A stretch of DNA of 53,702 nucleotides from the NCBI GenBank assembly GCA_050013915.1, contig JBEKEI010000005.1, positions 1 through 53,702 on the forward strand, in the 5' to 3' direction. The notes beneath the pieces are model-generated. The model searched no databases. It saw only the letters and a program-made list of their open reading frames with translations, and was not told where the DNA came from. Made by a program: the position numbers and the translations under genes. Below are positions 1 through 7,682 of this stretch, one piece after another (positions within the stretch are counted from its first letter, which is position 1; every line of letters starts with the position of its first letter). This DNA is from Roseiarcus sp050013915. Its GTDB lineage: Bacteria > Pseudomonadota > Alphaproteobacteria > Rhizobiales > Beijerinckiaceae.

Positions 1-43
1 TGTCGGGCGACGCGACCCGGCGCGCCGCCCCGCGCCGAGAGCC

Positions 44-440
44 GAACGGCGGCGCGCCGCCGACCCGCGCCGGCTTCAATTTGCCTGCAACCCTCTGATT
101 TCCCCCGATCGGGCGAGAAATCTATTTCCAAATATATCCACAACGAAAGGATTTGTCGGGCGAGGAGGGGCGCAGACGCCGACCTGGGTCGTCCAGGCGC
201 GAGCGGCGGGCCGAGGGGGCAGGAGGGCGAGGGAATGAGCGATCGGCCGGAGGCGCGCGAGCGTGAACGCCCGGCGGCGCGCGGCCACGCCGCCGTCGCG
301 CCGTCAGATCAGGGCGATCGCAAGCGATCGCGCGGGGCGACTGCGCGCCGTCGGCGGGGCGATCGGCGCGGCCGAACCCGGCCTGGCGTGTCGCGCAGCC
401 GATCCGTTGGTCGGTCGATCACACTGCGCCTCGGCCTCGG
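44..440 (+). repeat. dispersed repeat unit, copy A
   Basis: This stretch is related to two other places in the window: 41180-41640 on the same strand and 53460-53702 on the opposite strand. It begins with the 16-bp perfect palindrome CGGCGGCGCGCCGCCG at 47-62. Next is a conserved A+T-richer block (about 88-150) beginning GCAACCCTCTGATTT, then a GC-rich part. The hairpin at 314-331 has arms GCGATCGC around an AA loop. Open frames can be drawn through it, but the same frame begins in the inverted copy at the right end and neither resembles a protein, so I regard it as non-coding. Bases 441-648, up to kynU, show nothing recognisable. No transposase belongs to it; it could be a non-autonomous element or a REP-type mosaic. 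Confidence 0.75.
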
Positions 441-648
441 GAGGGTGAAAAGTCGCCATCGGGCGGCGGTCGCCGGGGCCAAGACTGACGACGGCGGGCG
501 CATCGGAACGCGCCGCGGCCATGCCTTGAAAATGCAGGTCCAAGCGTTTTTTCTCGGGAGCGATCCGTTTCCGGCGCCGCCGCGCGCCGGGAATGCGGCG
601 CGGAATTCTGCTACAACGCTGCGCCGCGCCGTCCCACGGGAGCCGCTC

Positions 649-1899
649 ATGCCCAAATCCGCCGCGCCCGTCTCGCGCGCCGCCTGCGCCGCGCTCGACG
701 CCGACGATCCGCTGCGCGCGCTGCGCGAGCGCTTCTTCATCCCTGACGGCCTCATCTATCTCGACGGCAATTCGCTCGGGCCGATGCCGCGCGCCGCCGT
801 CGCTGCTTTCACGCGCACGATCGAGCAGGAATGGGCGCGCGATCTCATCGGCAGCTGGAACAGCGCAGGCTGGTTCGACCTGCCCGCGAAGCTCGGTGAC
901 CGGCTCGGCGCGCTGATCGGCGCGGCGCCCGGCCAGACGGTCGTCTGCGACACAACCTCGATCAATCTCTACAAGGCGGTCCATGCTGCGATCGGCATGC
1001 GGCCGGGGCGCGACATCGTCGTCGCCGAGGCCGGCTCGTTCCCGACCGACCTCTACATCATCGAGGGCGCGATGGCCGCGGGCGGGCGGGCGATCCAGCG
1101 CCGGCTGGTGCGCCACGACGTGCCGCTCGAGGACCTGCTCGACGAGCGCGTCGCGGTCGTCGTGCTCTCGCACGTCGACTACCGCAGCGGCGAACTCCTC
1201 GACGTCGCCGAAGTCACCCGCAAGATCCATGCGGTCGGCGCGCTGGCGGTCTGGGATCTCTGCCACAGCGCGGGCGTGATCCCCTTCGCCTTCGACGCCG
1301 ACGAGGTCGATTTCGCGGTCGGCTGCACCTACAAATATCTCAACGGCGGGCCGGGATCGCCCGCCTATGTCGCGGTCGCGCGCCGGCTGCTGGCGCAGGC
1401 GCGCAACCCGCTGTCGGGCTGGTGGGGTCATGCGGCGCCCTTCGCGTTCGAGCGCGATTTCCGCCCGGACGCCGGCATTCGCCGCTTCCTCTGCGGCACC
1501 CAGCCGATCCTCTCGATGCGCGGCGTCGAGGCGGGCCTCGACGCGCTCGACGGCGTCGGCGTCGAAGCGCTGCGGCTGCGGAGTCTCGAACTCACCGACC
1601 TGTTCATGGCGCGGGTCGGCGCCCTGCTGCCGGAGCTGGAAATCGTCACCCCGCGCGAGCGGGCGCGGCGCGGCAGCCAGGTCGCGATCGCCTTCGAGGA
1701 GGGCTATCCGGTGGTCCAGGCGATGATCGCGCGCGGCGTCGTCGGCGATTTCCGCGCGCCCGACATCATGCGCTTCGGCTTTGCGCCGGCCTATCTCGGC
1801 CGGACCGAGGTCTGGGACGCCGCCGAAATCCTCGCCGAATGCGTGCGCGCCGAAGTCTGGCGCGACGCGCGCTTCTCCCGCCGCCACGCCGTCACCTGA
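649..1899 (+). CDS. kynU: kynureninase
   Basis: A PLP-dependent hydrolase of fold type I that cleaves L-kynurenine to anthranilate and L-alanine in cytosolic tryptophan catabolism. From the ATG at 649 the product is 416 residues, the usual family length. The frame is open further upstream, but that extension runs through repeat DNA and was rejected. Recognisable pieces are the N-terminal YLDGNSLG segment (near residue 37), the PLP-binding Asp in VWDLCHSAG (D203), and the Schiff-base lysine in CTYKYLNGGPG (K229). The tryptophan 2,3-dioxygenase gene starts 17 bp downstream on the same strand, so the pair forms a short operon. A kynurenine formamidase gene, which would link the two steps, is not visible in this window. 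Confidence 0.95.
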   Translation: MPKSAAPVSRAACAALDADDPLRALRERFFIPDGLIYLDGNSLGPMPRAAVAAFTRTIEQEWARDLIGSWNSAGWFDLPAKLGDRLGALIGAAPGQTVVCDTTSINLYKAVHAAIGMRPGRDIVVAEAGSFPTDLYIIEGAMAAGGRAIQRRLVRHDVPLEDLLDERVAVVVLSHVDYRSGELLDVAEVTRKIHAVGALAVWDLCHSAGVIPFAFDADEVDFAVGCTYKYLNGGPGSPAYVAVARRLLAQARNPLSGWWGHAAPFAFERDFRPDAGIRRFLCGTQPILSMRGVEAGLDALDGVGVEALRLRSLELTDLFMARVGALLPELEIVTPRERARRGSQVAIAFEEGYPVVQAMIARGVVGDFRAPDIMRFGFAPAYLGRTEVWDAAEILAECVRAEVWRDARFSRRHAVT

Positions 1900-1916
1900 A
1901 GCCGGAGCGCGCCGCG

Positions 1917-2756
1917 ATGTCCGAGGCCCCCTTCGATCCCGCAGCGGACGGCGCCGCGATGAATTTCCGCGAGTCGATGTCCTATGGCGACTATCTCAGG
2001 CTCGACCGGCTGCTCGACGCCCAGACGCCACGCTCGGCGGCGCATGACGAACTGCTGTTCATCATCCAGCACCAGACCTCCGAGCTCTGGATGAAGCTGG
2101 CGATCCATGAGCTGACCGCGGCGTGCGCCGCGATCGCGGCCGACGACCTGCGACCGGCGTTCAAGCAGCTGACCCGGGTCGCCCGCATCTTCGAGCAGCT
2201 GAATTCGGCCTGGGACGTGCTGCGCACGATGACGCCGAGCGAATATACGACGTTCCGCGACGAACTCGGGGAGTCCTCGGGTTTCCAGTCCTACCAGTAC
2301 CGGATGATCGAATATATCGTCGGCAACAGGAACGCCGCGATGATGCGCCCGCACGAGCACGATCCCGCGCGGCTCGCCGAACTCGAAGCGGTCCGCCGGG
2401 CGCCGAGCCTCTATGATCTGGCGATCGGCGCCCTGCACCGGCGCGGCCTGCCGATCGACGCTCACGTCCTCGCACGCGACGTCGCGGCGACCCACGCCGC
2501 CGACGACAGCGTGCGCGCCGCCTGGGCCTGCGTCTATCGCGATCCGCGCCTGCACTGGGAGCTCTACGAACTCGCGGAGAAGCTGGTCGATTTCGAGGAT
2601 TATTTCCGCCGCTGGCGGTTCAACCACGTGACCACGGTCGAACGGGTGATCGGGTTCAAGCGCGGCACCGGCGGCACCTCGGGCGTCGCCTATCTCCGCC
2701 GCATGCTCGAGGTGGTGCTGTTCCCTGAGCTGTGGCAGGTGCGCACCCAGCTCTGA
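1917..2756 (+). CDS. kynA: tryptophan 2,3-dioxygenase
   Basis: A heme enzyme that opens the indole ring of L-tryptophan with O2 to give N-formylkynurenine, the entry step of the kynurenine pathway. The product is 279 residues, matching bacterial homologues. The substrate-pocket segment IIQHQTSELW (H52) and the proximal heme histidine in RFNHVTTVERVIG (H237) are intact, as is the GTGGTSGVAYL loop near residue 250 that closes over tryptophan. The ATG at 1917 is preceded by GGAG at suitable spacing, 17 bp after kynU stops. The order kynU-kynA suggests catabolism to anthranilate rather than NAD synthesis. Confidence 0.96.
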   Translation: MSEAPFDPAADGAAMNFRESMSYGDYLRLDRLLDAQTPRSAAHDELLFIIQHQTSELWMKLAIHELTAACAAIAADDLRPAFKQLTRVARIFEQLNSAWDVLRTMTPSEYTTFRDELGESSGFQSYQYRMIEYIVGNRNAAMMRPHEHDPARLAELEAVRRAPSLYDLAIGALHRRGLPIDAHVLARDVAATHAADDSVRAAWACVYRDPRLHWELYELAEKLVDFEDYFRRWRFNHVTTVERVIGFKRGTGGTSGVAYLRRMLEVVLFPELWQVRTQL

Positions 2757-2782
2757 GCGCGGCGCGGACGAGCCGGTTCGCG

Positions 2783-3110
2783 GGCGCGCCCTGACGCGCT
2801 CGTCCCAGGCGGCGAGGCTCGTCGCGCCGTCGATCGAGATCGAATTGTTGTCGAAGAATGCGACCGGCTTGCCGCGCTTCAGATGGCCCGCAAGCGAGAT
2901 CGCCGCGTGGCTGATCCCTTCCATCAGGCAGCCCTCGCCCATGAACACATCGGTGTAGTGGTCGACCAGCGAGTCGCCGAAGCTTGGGTTCATGATGCGC
3001 TCGGCGAGCGCGAACCCGACGCAATCGGCGAGCCCCTGGCCGAGCGGGCCGGTCGTGGTTTCGACGCCGTCGGCGTGACGGCATTCGGAATGGCCCGGCG
3101 TCTTGCTGCT
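2783..3110 (-). pseudogene. transketolase fragment (internal part only)
   Basis: Reading the minus strand from about 3110, one frame gives SSKTPGHSE, then the thiamine-diphosphate-binding run VETTTGPLGQGLADCVG, then ALAERIMNPSFG, MGEGCLMEGISHAAISLAG, and finally FFDNNSISIDGATSL. This is the transketolase core around residues 95-200 of a protein normally near 660 residues. The similarity stops on both sides: no N-terminal part lies upstream, and the frame runs off beside the kynA stop. No single in-frame start covers it. The fragment is too short to be functional and is best read as a deletion relic. The remaining reading frame is uninterrupted, so the loss may be recent. Confidence 0.85.
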
Positions 3111-3129
3111 TCGGCGCGGCGCGTGAAGC

Positions 3130-3342
3130 TCAGGTCAGCACTTCTTTCTTCGCACGCTCGCGGATGTCCGCCTCGCCGATCAGCACATGACCGCCCGCGT
3201 CCTCGATCCAGACGCGATGGACGAAGTCATGGGTGAGTTTCGCAAACGCCTCGACCAACGCCCGCCGCTCCGACTCGAAGCGCTCTTCGAGCGGCGCCTC
3301 GCCCGCGTGACGCTGATAACGCAGGAAACAGGTCCCCTCCAA
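3130..3342 (-). CDS. small hypothetical protein, 70 aa
   Basis: The reading frame continues further upstream, but the best start is a TTG at 3342 preceded by GGAGG nine bases before it. This gives 70 residues beginning (M)EGTCFLRYQRHAGEAP. Codon third positions are strongly G/C, as in neighbouring genes, and the protein is charged, soluble-looking and without a signal peptide or membrane segment. The second half reads like a small alpha/beta fold (VHRVWIEDAGGHVLIGEADIRE). I do not recognise a family. It lies between the transketolase remnant and the glycosyltransferase, with no operon partner. Confidence 0.5.
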   Translation of the reverse strand: MEGTCFLRYQRHAGEAPLEERFESERRALVEAFAKLTHDFVHRVWIEDAGGHVLIGEADIRERAKKEVLT

Positions 3343-3573
3343 TTGCGAGATCCTCCCCGTCTGACGCCGCCGGTCGATCCGCGACCGTCCGGCTGACACG
3401 CGCGACCCCACAACACGCGGGGAGGGAGAGCGTTCCGAAATCGCTCGCCAAATGACGCAGGGACCTGACCCACGGACGGCGCTCGAATCTCGCGCCGACT
3501 GCGGAACGATCGGGCGGTCGTCGCCATTGTAGGGCCCGCGCCCCCCGTCGCCCAAGCGTCAGAGTCCCTGTCC

Positions 3574-4767
3574 ATGCTCGTCCCTCCCGTGCGTGATTTC
3601 GTGGCCGCGGCGACCTCGATCCGACGCGGCGGCATCGTCGCCATCCCCGTGAAGGACGAGGCGCTGCGACTGCCGGCCTGTCTGCGCGCGCTCTCCGAGC
3701 AGCGCGACCTCACGGGGCGTCCGCTCCCGCCCGGCGCGTTTCGCGTCGTGGTCTTCGCCAACAATTGCGCCGACGGGAGCGCGGCGCTGGCGCGCGGGCT
3801 GACCGCGGCCGCGCCGTTCGAGGCGCGCGTCGTCGAACGACGCCTGCCGCCCAGGCAGGCGCACGCGGGCGGCGCGCGGCGCGCCGCGATGAATCTCGCC
3901 GATGCCTGGAGCGAGCCCGGCGGCGTGATCCTGACGACCGACGCCGACAGCCGTGTCCCGCCCGACTGGATCGCGGCCAATTTGGCGGCGATCGATGCGG
4001 GCGTCGACGCCGTGCTCGGCCGCGTCGCGCTCGACGAGGAGGGCGCGCTTCTTCCTGGCTCGCTGCACCAGCGCGGCGCGCTCGAGAGCGCCTATGAGGA
4101 GGCGCTGACCGAATTGTCGGCGCTGCTCGACCCGCTCGAATACGATCCCTGGCCGCATCACGCGACGATTTCGGGAGCCAGCCTCGCGATCGCCGTCGAG
4201 GCCTATCGCCGGGTCGGCGGCCTGCCCGGCGTGCCGCTCGGCGAGGACAAGGCGCTTGTGGAGGCGCTGCGCCGCCAGGACGCGCGGATCAGATTCGCTC
4301 CCGAAATCACCGTGACGACATCGGCGCGCCTCAGGGGCCGCGCGCGCGGCGGCGTCGCCGACACCCTGAGGCTGCGCAGTGCCGAGCCGGACGCCTTGTG
4401 CGACGAGGCGCTCGAGCCGTTCCGCACCGCGATCCGCCGCGCGGGATGGCGCGGGCGGTTGCGGAGTGCGCGCCAGCGCGGCGGCCTCGCGCTCGCCGGC
4501 GACTGGGCGCTCGCGCTGGGGATCCCGCCGGGCGCCGCGGACCGCATCGCGCGGGCCCCGAGCTTCGGCGCGGCGTGGCGCGCGATCGAAGCGCAAAGCC
4601 CCGCGCTCGCGGCGCGCCGTCTCACCCCCGTGGACCTTCCCGACCAGATCGCCGGCGCGCGGCGGGCCCTGGGGCGTCTACGCGACCGATCGCCGCCGTC
4701 GCGTCAGGACGTCGAGCCGGAAATCCGGGAAGCGGTCCTGACCAACGACCGCGACCTCGTCGCCTAG
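3574..4767 (+). CDS. family 2 glycosyltransferase
   Basis: A GT-A-fold glycosyltransferase of about 397 residues. The N-terminal strand IVAIPVKDEA (from residue 21) and the following FANNCADGS match the nucleotide-binding start of GT2 enzymes. The metal-binding DxD is the DAD of TTDADSRVPPDW (residues 123-125), and GEDKALVEAL near residue 224 is the expected ED acceptor-base region. No transmembrane segments, so it is probably cytosolic or peripheral. Its 3' end overlaps the opposing methyltransferase gene by 90 bp. With that gene, the PIG-L deacetylase and the acyl-CoA dehydrogenase-like gene, it forms a four-gene cluster that suggests synthesis of a glycosylated, de-N-acylated and methylated product. 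Acceptor and donor are unknown; no strong ribosome-binding site supports the exact start. Confidence 0.85.
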   Translation: MLVPPVRDFVAAATSIRRGGIVAIPVKDEALRLPACLRALSEQRDLTGRPLPPGAFRVVVFANNCADGSAALARGLTAAAPFEARVVERRLPPRQAHAGGARRAAMNLADAWSEPGGVILTTDADSRVPPDWIAANLAAIDAGVDAVLGRVALDEEGALLPGSLHQRGALESAYEEALTELSALLDPLEYDPWPHHATISGASLAIAVEAYRRVGGLPGVPLGEDKALVEALRRQDARIRFAPEITVTTSARLRGRARGGVADTLRLRSAEPDALCDEALEPFRTAIRRAGWRGRLRSARQRGGLALAGDWALALGIPPGAADRIARAPSFGAAWRAIEAQSPALAARRLTPVDLPDQIAGARRALGRLRDRSPPSRQDVEPEIREAVLTNDRDLVA

Positions 4768-5277
4768 GCGAGCGATCAGGCGCTCGGCGGCCTCGTCGCC
4801 GGTCAGGGGATAGTCGGTCGCGCCCGTCCAATGGACCAGAACGAGGTCGCCGCGGGTCGCCAGCGACCCGGCGATGCGGTCGCCGAGTCGTGCGACGTCG
4901 TCGGCGCTCAGATAGTAGACGACTTCCGATGCGAGGATGAGATCGAATTCTCCCTCCGGCCACTGGGCGGGCGCATGCATGCGCGCGAAGCGAACGCCGG
5001 GCGCAGCGGCGCAGCGGCGGCGCGCCTGTTCGAGCGGCGCCGACGCCGCGTCGACCGCGAGCAGGCGGTCGCATCGCGTCGCCAACGACCGCGTCAGCAC
5101 GCCGATCGAACAGCCGATCTCCAACGCGTGTTCGTAGCGCGGCCTCGGCAGTGCGGCGAGAGTGACGGCGTATTTGTCACCCTCGTAGGCGCTCGAGGCG
5201 AATTTCCACGGGTCGGGGTCCGCCCGGTAGATCGCGTCGAAATAGGCGGGCTCCAGCGTCCGCGGCGATCGGCTCAC
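4678..5277 (-). CDS. NodS-like SAM-dependent methyltransferase
   Basis: A class I methyltransferase of 199 residues in the NodS-like family. It begins with EPAYFDAIYRADPDPWKF, typical of that family, followed by the SAM-binding motif ALEIGCSIGVLT (about residues 51-62), the acidic LLAVDAA strand and the LILASEVVYYL segment. NodS itself N-methylates the de-N-acetylated glucosamine end of Nod factors. Here the gene follows a PIG-L deacetylase with a 4-bp ATGA overlap, so methylation of a newly freed amino group is a reasonable inference. No other nodulation genes are present, so I do not call it nodS. Its 3' end overlaps the opposing glycosyltransferase gene. Confidence 0.85.
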   Translation of the reverse strand: MSRSPRTLEPAYFDAIYRADPDPWKFASSAYEGDKYAVTLAALPRPRYEHALEIGCSIGVLTRSLATRCDRLLAVDAASAPLEQARRRCAAAPGVRFARMHAPAQWPEGEFDLILASEVVYYLSADDVARLGDRIAGSLATRGDLVLVHWTGATDYPLTGDEAAERLIARLGDEVAVVGQDRFPDFRLDVLTRRRRSVA

Positions 5278-6011
5278 GCGGCGGCCTCGAAGAAACTCTC
5301 ATAGGGCCCGTCGAAGCGTGCGAGATCGGCCGCGGACAGGCGAAATCCCCGGGGATCGTCGTCGATCATCGCCGTGGTCTGCGAGCGATGAGCCGCGATC
5401 GCGCGGCGCTTGCGCGCGCGGTGGCCGCCGACGGCGAAGCGGAAGCCGCCGGCCGGCGAATCGACCGGCGCCGCAGGCGCCAGCGCCGCGCCCCATACCG
5501 AATATTCGTACAGCGCGACGCCGGGCAGCCGCCGTTGCGCGGCGCGCGCGAGACGATAGCAGGCCTGGTGGTCGCAATGGGGATCGTGGCGCCAACTGAC
5601 GAACAGCGCCTCGGCGCCGACCCGGCGCGCGCAAGCTTCGATCGCCGCCACCGCGGCGTTCGCCGAAGGCCCTTCGCCACAGACGAAGCGGTCGCGCAGG
5701 CGCAGGAAGACCGCGTGGCGCGGCGGAAGGCCGAGCGCGGCGACCGCCCTTCGCGCCTCCGCCTCCCGCACCGCGCGCAGCCGGAGTCTGGGGTATTTCT
5801 TGCTGGCGGGATGCGAACCCGAGCCATCGCTGACGATCGCCACCCGCGTCGGGCGGCCGCCCGCGCAAGCCTCCGCGATGAGGGCCCCGCAGGCGAGGCT
5901 CTCGTCGTCGGGATGCGGCGCGACGACGACCAGTCCGCCTTCGCCGAGGCGCTCGGCGAGCGTCGAGACGGGCAAGGAATGCGCCGCCCGCAGCGCTTCG
6001 CCGGCGTTCAT
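5274..6011 (-). CDS. PIG-L family deacetylase
   Basis: A zinc-dependent N-deacetylase of the PIG-L/LmbE family, 245 residues. The zinc-site motif PHPDDE is at residues 32-37 and the second metal/catalytic motif HDPHCDH at 141-147. Known members remove acetyl groups from GlcNAc-type sugars (GlcNAc-PI, GlcNAc-malate in bacillithiol synthesis, MshB). No signal peptide is seen, so it is cytosolic. It is 4 bp from the upstream acyl-CoA dehydrogenase-like gene and overlaps the methyltransferase gene by 4 bp, which indicates translational coupling. The substrate is probably the product of the neighbouring glycosyltransferase, but the acceptor cannot be read from sequence. Confidence 0.9.
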   Translation of the reverse strand: MNAGEALRAAHSLPVSTLAERLGEGGLVVVAPHPDDESLACGALIAEACAGGRPTRVAIVSDGSGSHPASKKYPRLRLRAVREAEARRAVAALGLPPRHAVFLRLRDRFVCGEGPSANAAVAAIEACARRVGAEALFVSWRHDPHCDHQACYRLARAAQRRLPGVALYEYSVWGAALAPAAPVDSPAGGFRFAVGGHRARKRRAIAAHRSQTTAMIDDDPRGFRLSAADLARFDGPYESFFEAAA

Positions 6012-6015
6012 CGCC

Positions 6016-7167
6016 TCAGACCCATAGATCGGCCGCCGGCGCGTCGTTCGCCAGCATCCAGGCCGCAGCGCCCGTCAGCGCACGGTCGGGACCGGGCTGG
6101 CGCAGATAGGTCGCCAGATCGCGGCTGATTCGCTCGATTGGATTCGGCCGCATGAAGCCCTGGAGGCCGACCGAACGATGCACGAGCTCCATGAGGGCGA
6201 GGCCGGCCCGTTCGACCGCGGTGCGTGCGAGATTGACGAAGGCGACGATCTGCTCGGCGTCGCGATCGGCATCCTCGGCGATCGCGGCGGCGCGCTCCAC
6301 CCACAGCCGCGCGGTCTGTGTCGCGACGCCGGCCTCGCCGACCCGCGCCGCCTGATGCGGGTCGCGGTCGCGGCCGGCGCGGCGCAGATGGTCGCGTAGC
6401 AGGTCGAACAGTCTTTCCATCCCGCCCTGGTGGACGGCGGCGAATCGCCAGGCGCCGCCCGAGAAAGTCGGCTGGCGCTCGTAGTCGCCGTCGCCGCCGA
6501 CGATCTCGGCGGGATCGACGACGACGCCGGTGAAGTCGACCGCGCCGGTGGCGGAGGCGCGCATGCCGTGCGCGGTCCATTGTGAAAGATCGGCGCGTTC
6601 GGCGGCGTCGAGGCGCGGCATGATCATCAGCCGCCGTCCCTCGCCGTCGGTGGCGGTGACGAGCGGGCGTTCGATGCGGCCGGCGCCCGACGCGAGGATC
6701 TTGCGGCCCCGCATGCGCAGGCGCCCGCGCTCCCAATCGAGGCGAAGCCCCGCCGCGTCGTCGGTGTTCCAGACCCCGAAAATCTGGCCGGCGTGCGCCT
6801 CGCCCGCGACCAGGCGGCGCTGCTCATCGTTCCCGTAGCGCCCGACGAGGCCGATCGCGTTGACATGGCCTTCGTAGAGCCGGCCGAGGGGCAGGCTGCC
6901 GGCGCCGATCTCGCGCAGGATGCGGCACAGCGCGAGCGCGGAACTTTCTGCGCCGCCGAGGGCGAGACCGACCGGCGCGACGAGCAGCCCTGCCGCATGC
7001 AGGGCGGCGACATCGGCGGCGGGGTAGGCGCCGTCGCAATCGAGGGCGTGCCCGCCCGCGAAGGCCTGCGCGGCGACCGCGCGCGCCGCCTGCGCCGGCG
7101 AAGCGGGCCGTCCGGGGGGCGCGGCGCGCGACAACGGGATCGTGATCTCGGGAGCAGTCGCGGTCAT
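6016..7167 (-). CDS. acyl-CoA dehydrogenase-like flavoprotein
   Basis: A 383-residue protein with the acyl-CoA dehydrogenase layout: N-terminal helical domain, middle beta domain (GQIFGVWNTDD, then FTGVVVDPAEIVGG) and C-terminal helical bundle. Sequence is divergent. I see no clear FAD signature or catalytic glutamate of canonical enzymes, so it may be a DszC/HpaH-type monooxygenase relative or act on a carrier-bound substrate. It is first in a minus-strand operon with the PIG-L deacetylase and NodS-like methyltransferase. It could oxidise the lipid or acyl part of the product of this cluster; this is inference from context. Confidence 0.75.
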   Translation of the reverse strand: MTATAPEITIPLSRAAPPGRPASPAQAARAVAAQAFAGGHALDCDGAYPAADVAALHAAGLLVAPVGLALGGAESSALALCRILREIGAGSLPLGRLYEGHVNAIGLVGRYGNDEQRRLVAGEAHAGQIFGVWNTDDAAGLRLDWERGRLRMRGRKILASGAGRIERPLVTATDGEGRRLMIMPRLDAAERADLSQWTAHGMRASATGAVDFTGVVVDPAEIVGGDGDYERQPTFSGGAWRFAAVHQGGMERLFDLLRDHLRRAGRDRDPHQAARVGEAGVATQTARLWVERAAAIAEDADRDAEQIVAFVNLARTAVERAGLALMELVHRSVGLQGFMRPNPIERISRDLATYLRQPGPDRALTGAAAWMLANDAPAADLWV

Positions 7168-7315
7168 CCTGGGCCGACTTTCGATTGCGGGGACCCGTTT
7201 GTGATCGATGCGCCGCCGGGGCGGCCGCGCGTCAACGGCCGGTCGGCCGAATCGTTCCGCCAGCCCGCGCCAGCCGCGGGAGCGCGCCCGGGCGCCCGGC
7301 GTCCGAATCGCGGAA

Positions 7316-7447
7316 TCAGCGCAGGCCCGAGCCCCGCATCAACAGGCCGATCACGATCGCCGCGAGCACCACTGCAATCGGCCCGAGAAACAGCGTCAGC
7401 AGCCATTGCCCGGCATCGTCGGCGTCTTTGGGACGATTTGCTGTCAC
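7316..7447 (-). CDS. 43-residue single-span membrane protein
   Basis: A short frame begins at a GTG (7447) and ends with TGA at 7316-7318. The product starts (M)TANRPKDADDAGQW, then has one hydrophobic helix (WLLTLFLGPIAVVLAAIVIG, about residues 14-33), and ends with a short basic tail. The hydrophilic, acidic N-terminus and basic C-terminus next to a clean transmembrane helix argue for a real gene despite its size. A weak AAGG precedes the GTG. It lies alone between the acyl-CoA dehydrogenase-like gene and the histidine kinase. No family recognised; the surrounding 7168-7682 holds nothing else that I can support. Confidence 0.4.
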   Translation of the reverse strand: MTANRPKDADDAGQWLLTLFLGPIAVVLAAIVIGLLMRGSGLR

Positions 7448-7682
7448 TGTCTGCCTTGACGCCAGGACGACTCGCCCAGTGGAGCCCCCGACGACCAGTA
7501 TTGCCGAACCGGCCCGTAATTCCGGCCCGGACGATTGCGCTACGACCGGCCTCGACCCGCCGGCGCCGCCAGATTAGCGACGCCCCACGTACGGTCAACG
7601 CGCGAGGCCGTCCGCGAGCGGCCGCAACGTGAGGCTCATCCTGGCGCGCCCGATTGTCAAATCCATGACGCGGACGCCGGGT

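Noticed and set aside
235..648. Long N-terminal extension of kynureninase in the same frame
   Set aside because: The DNA is dispersed repeat, and the same peptide start appears in the inverted copy at 53597 in front of unrelated sequence. Family length fits the ATG at 649.
4678..5277. Calling the methyltransferase nodS and the locus nodulation genes
   Set aside because: Only family-level similarity is seen. nodABC and other nod genes are absent, and PIG-L/methyltransferase pairs occur outside symbiosis loci.
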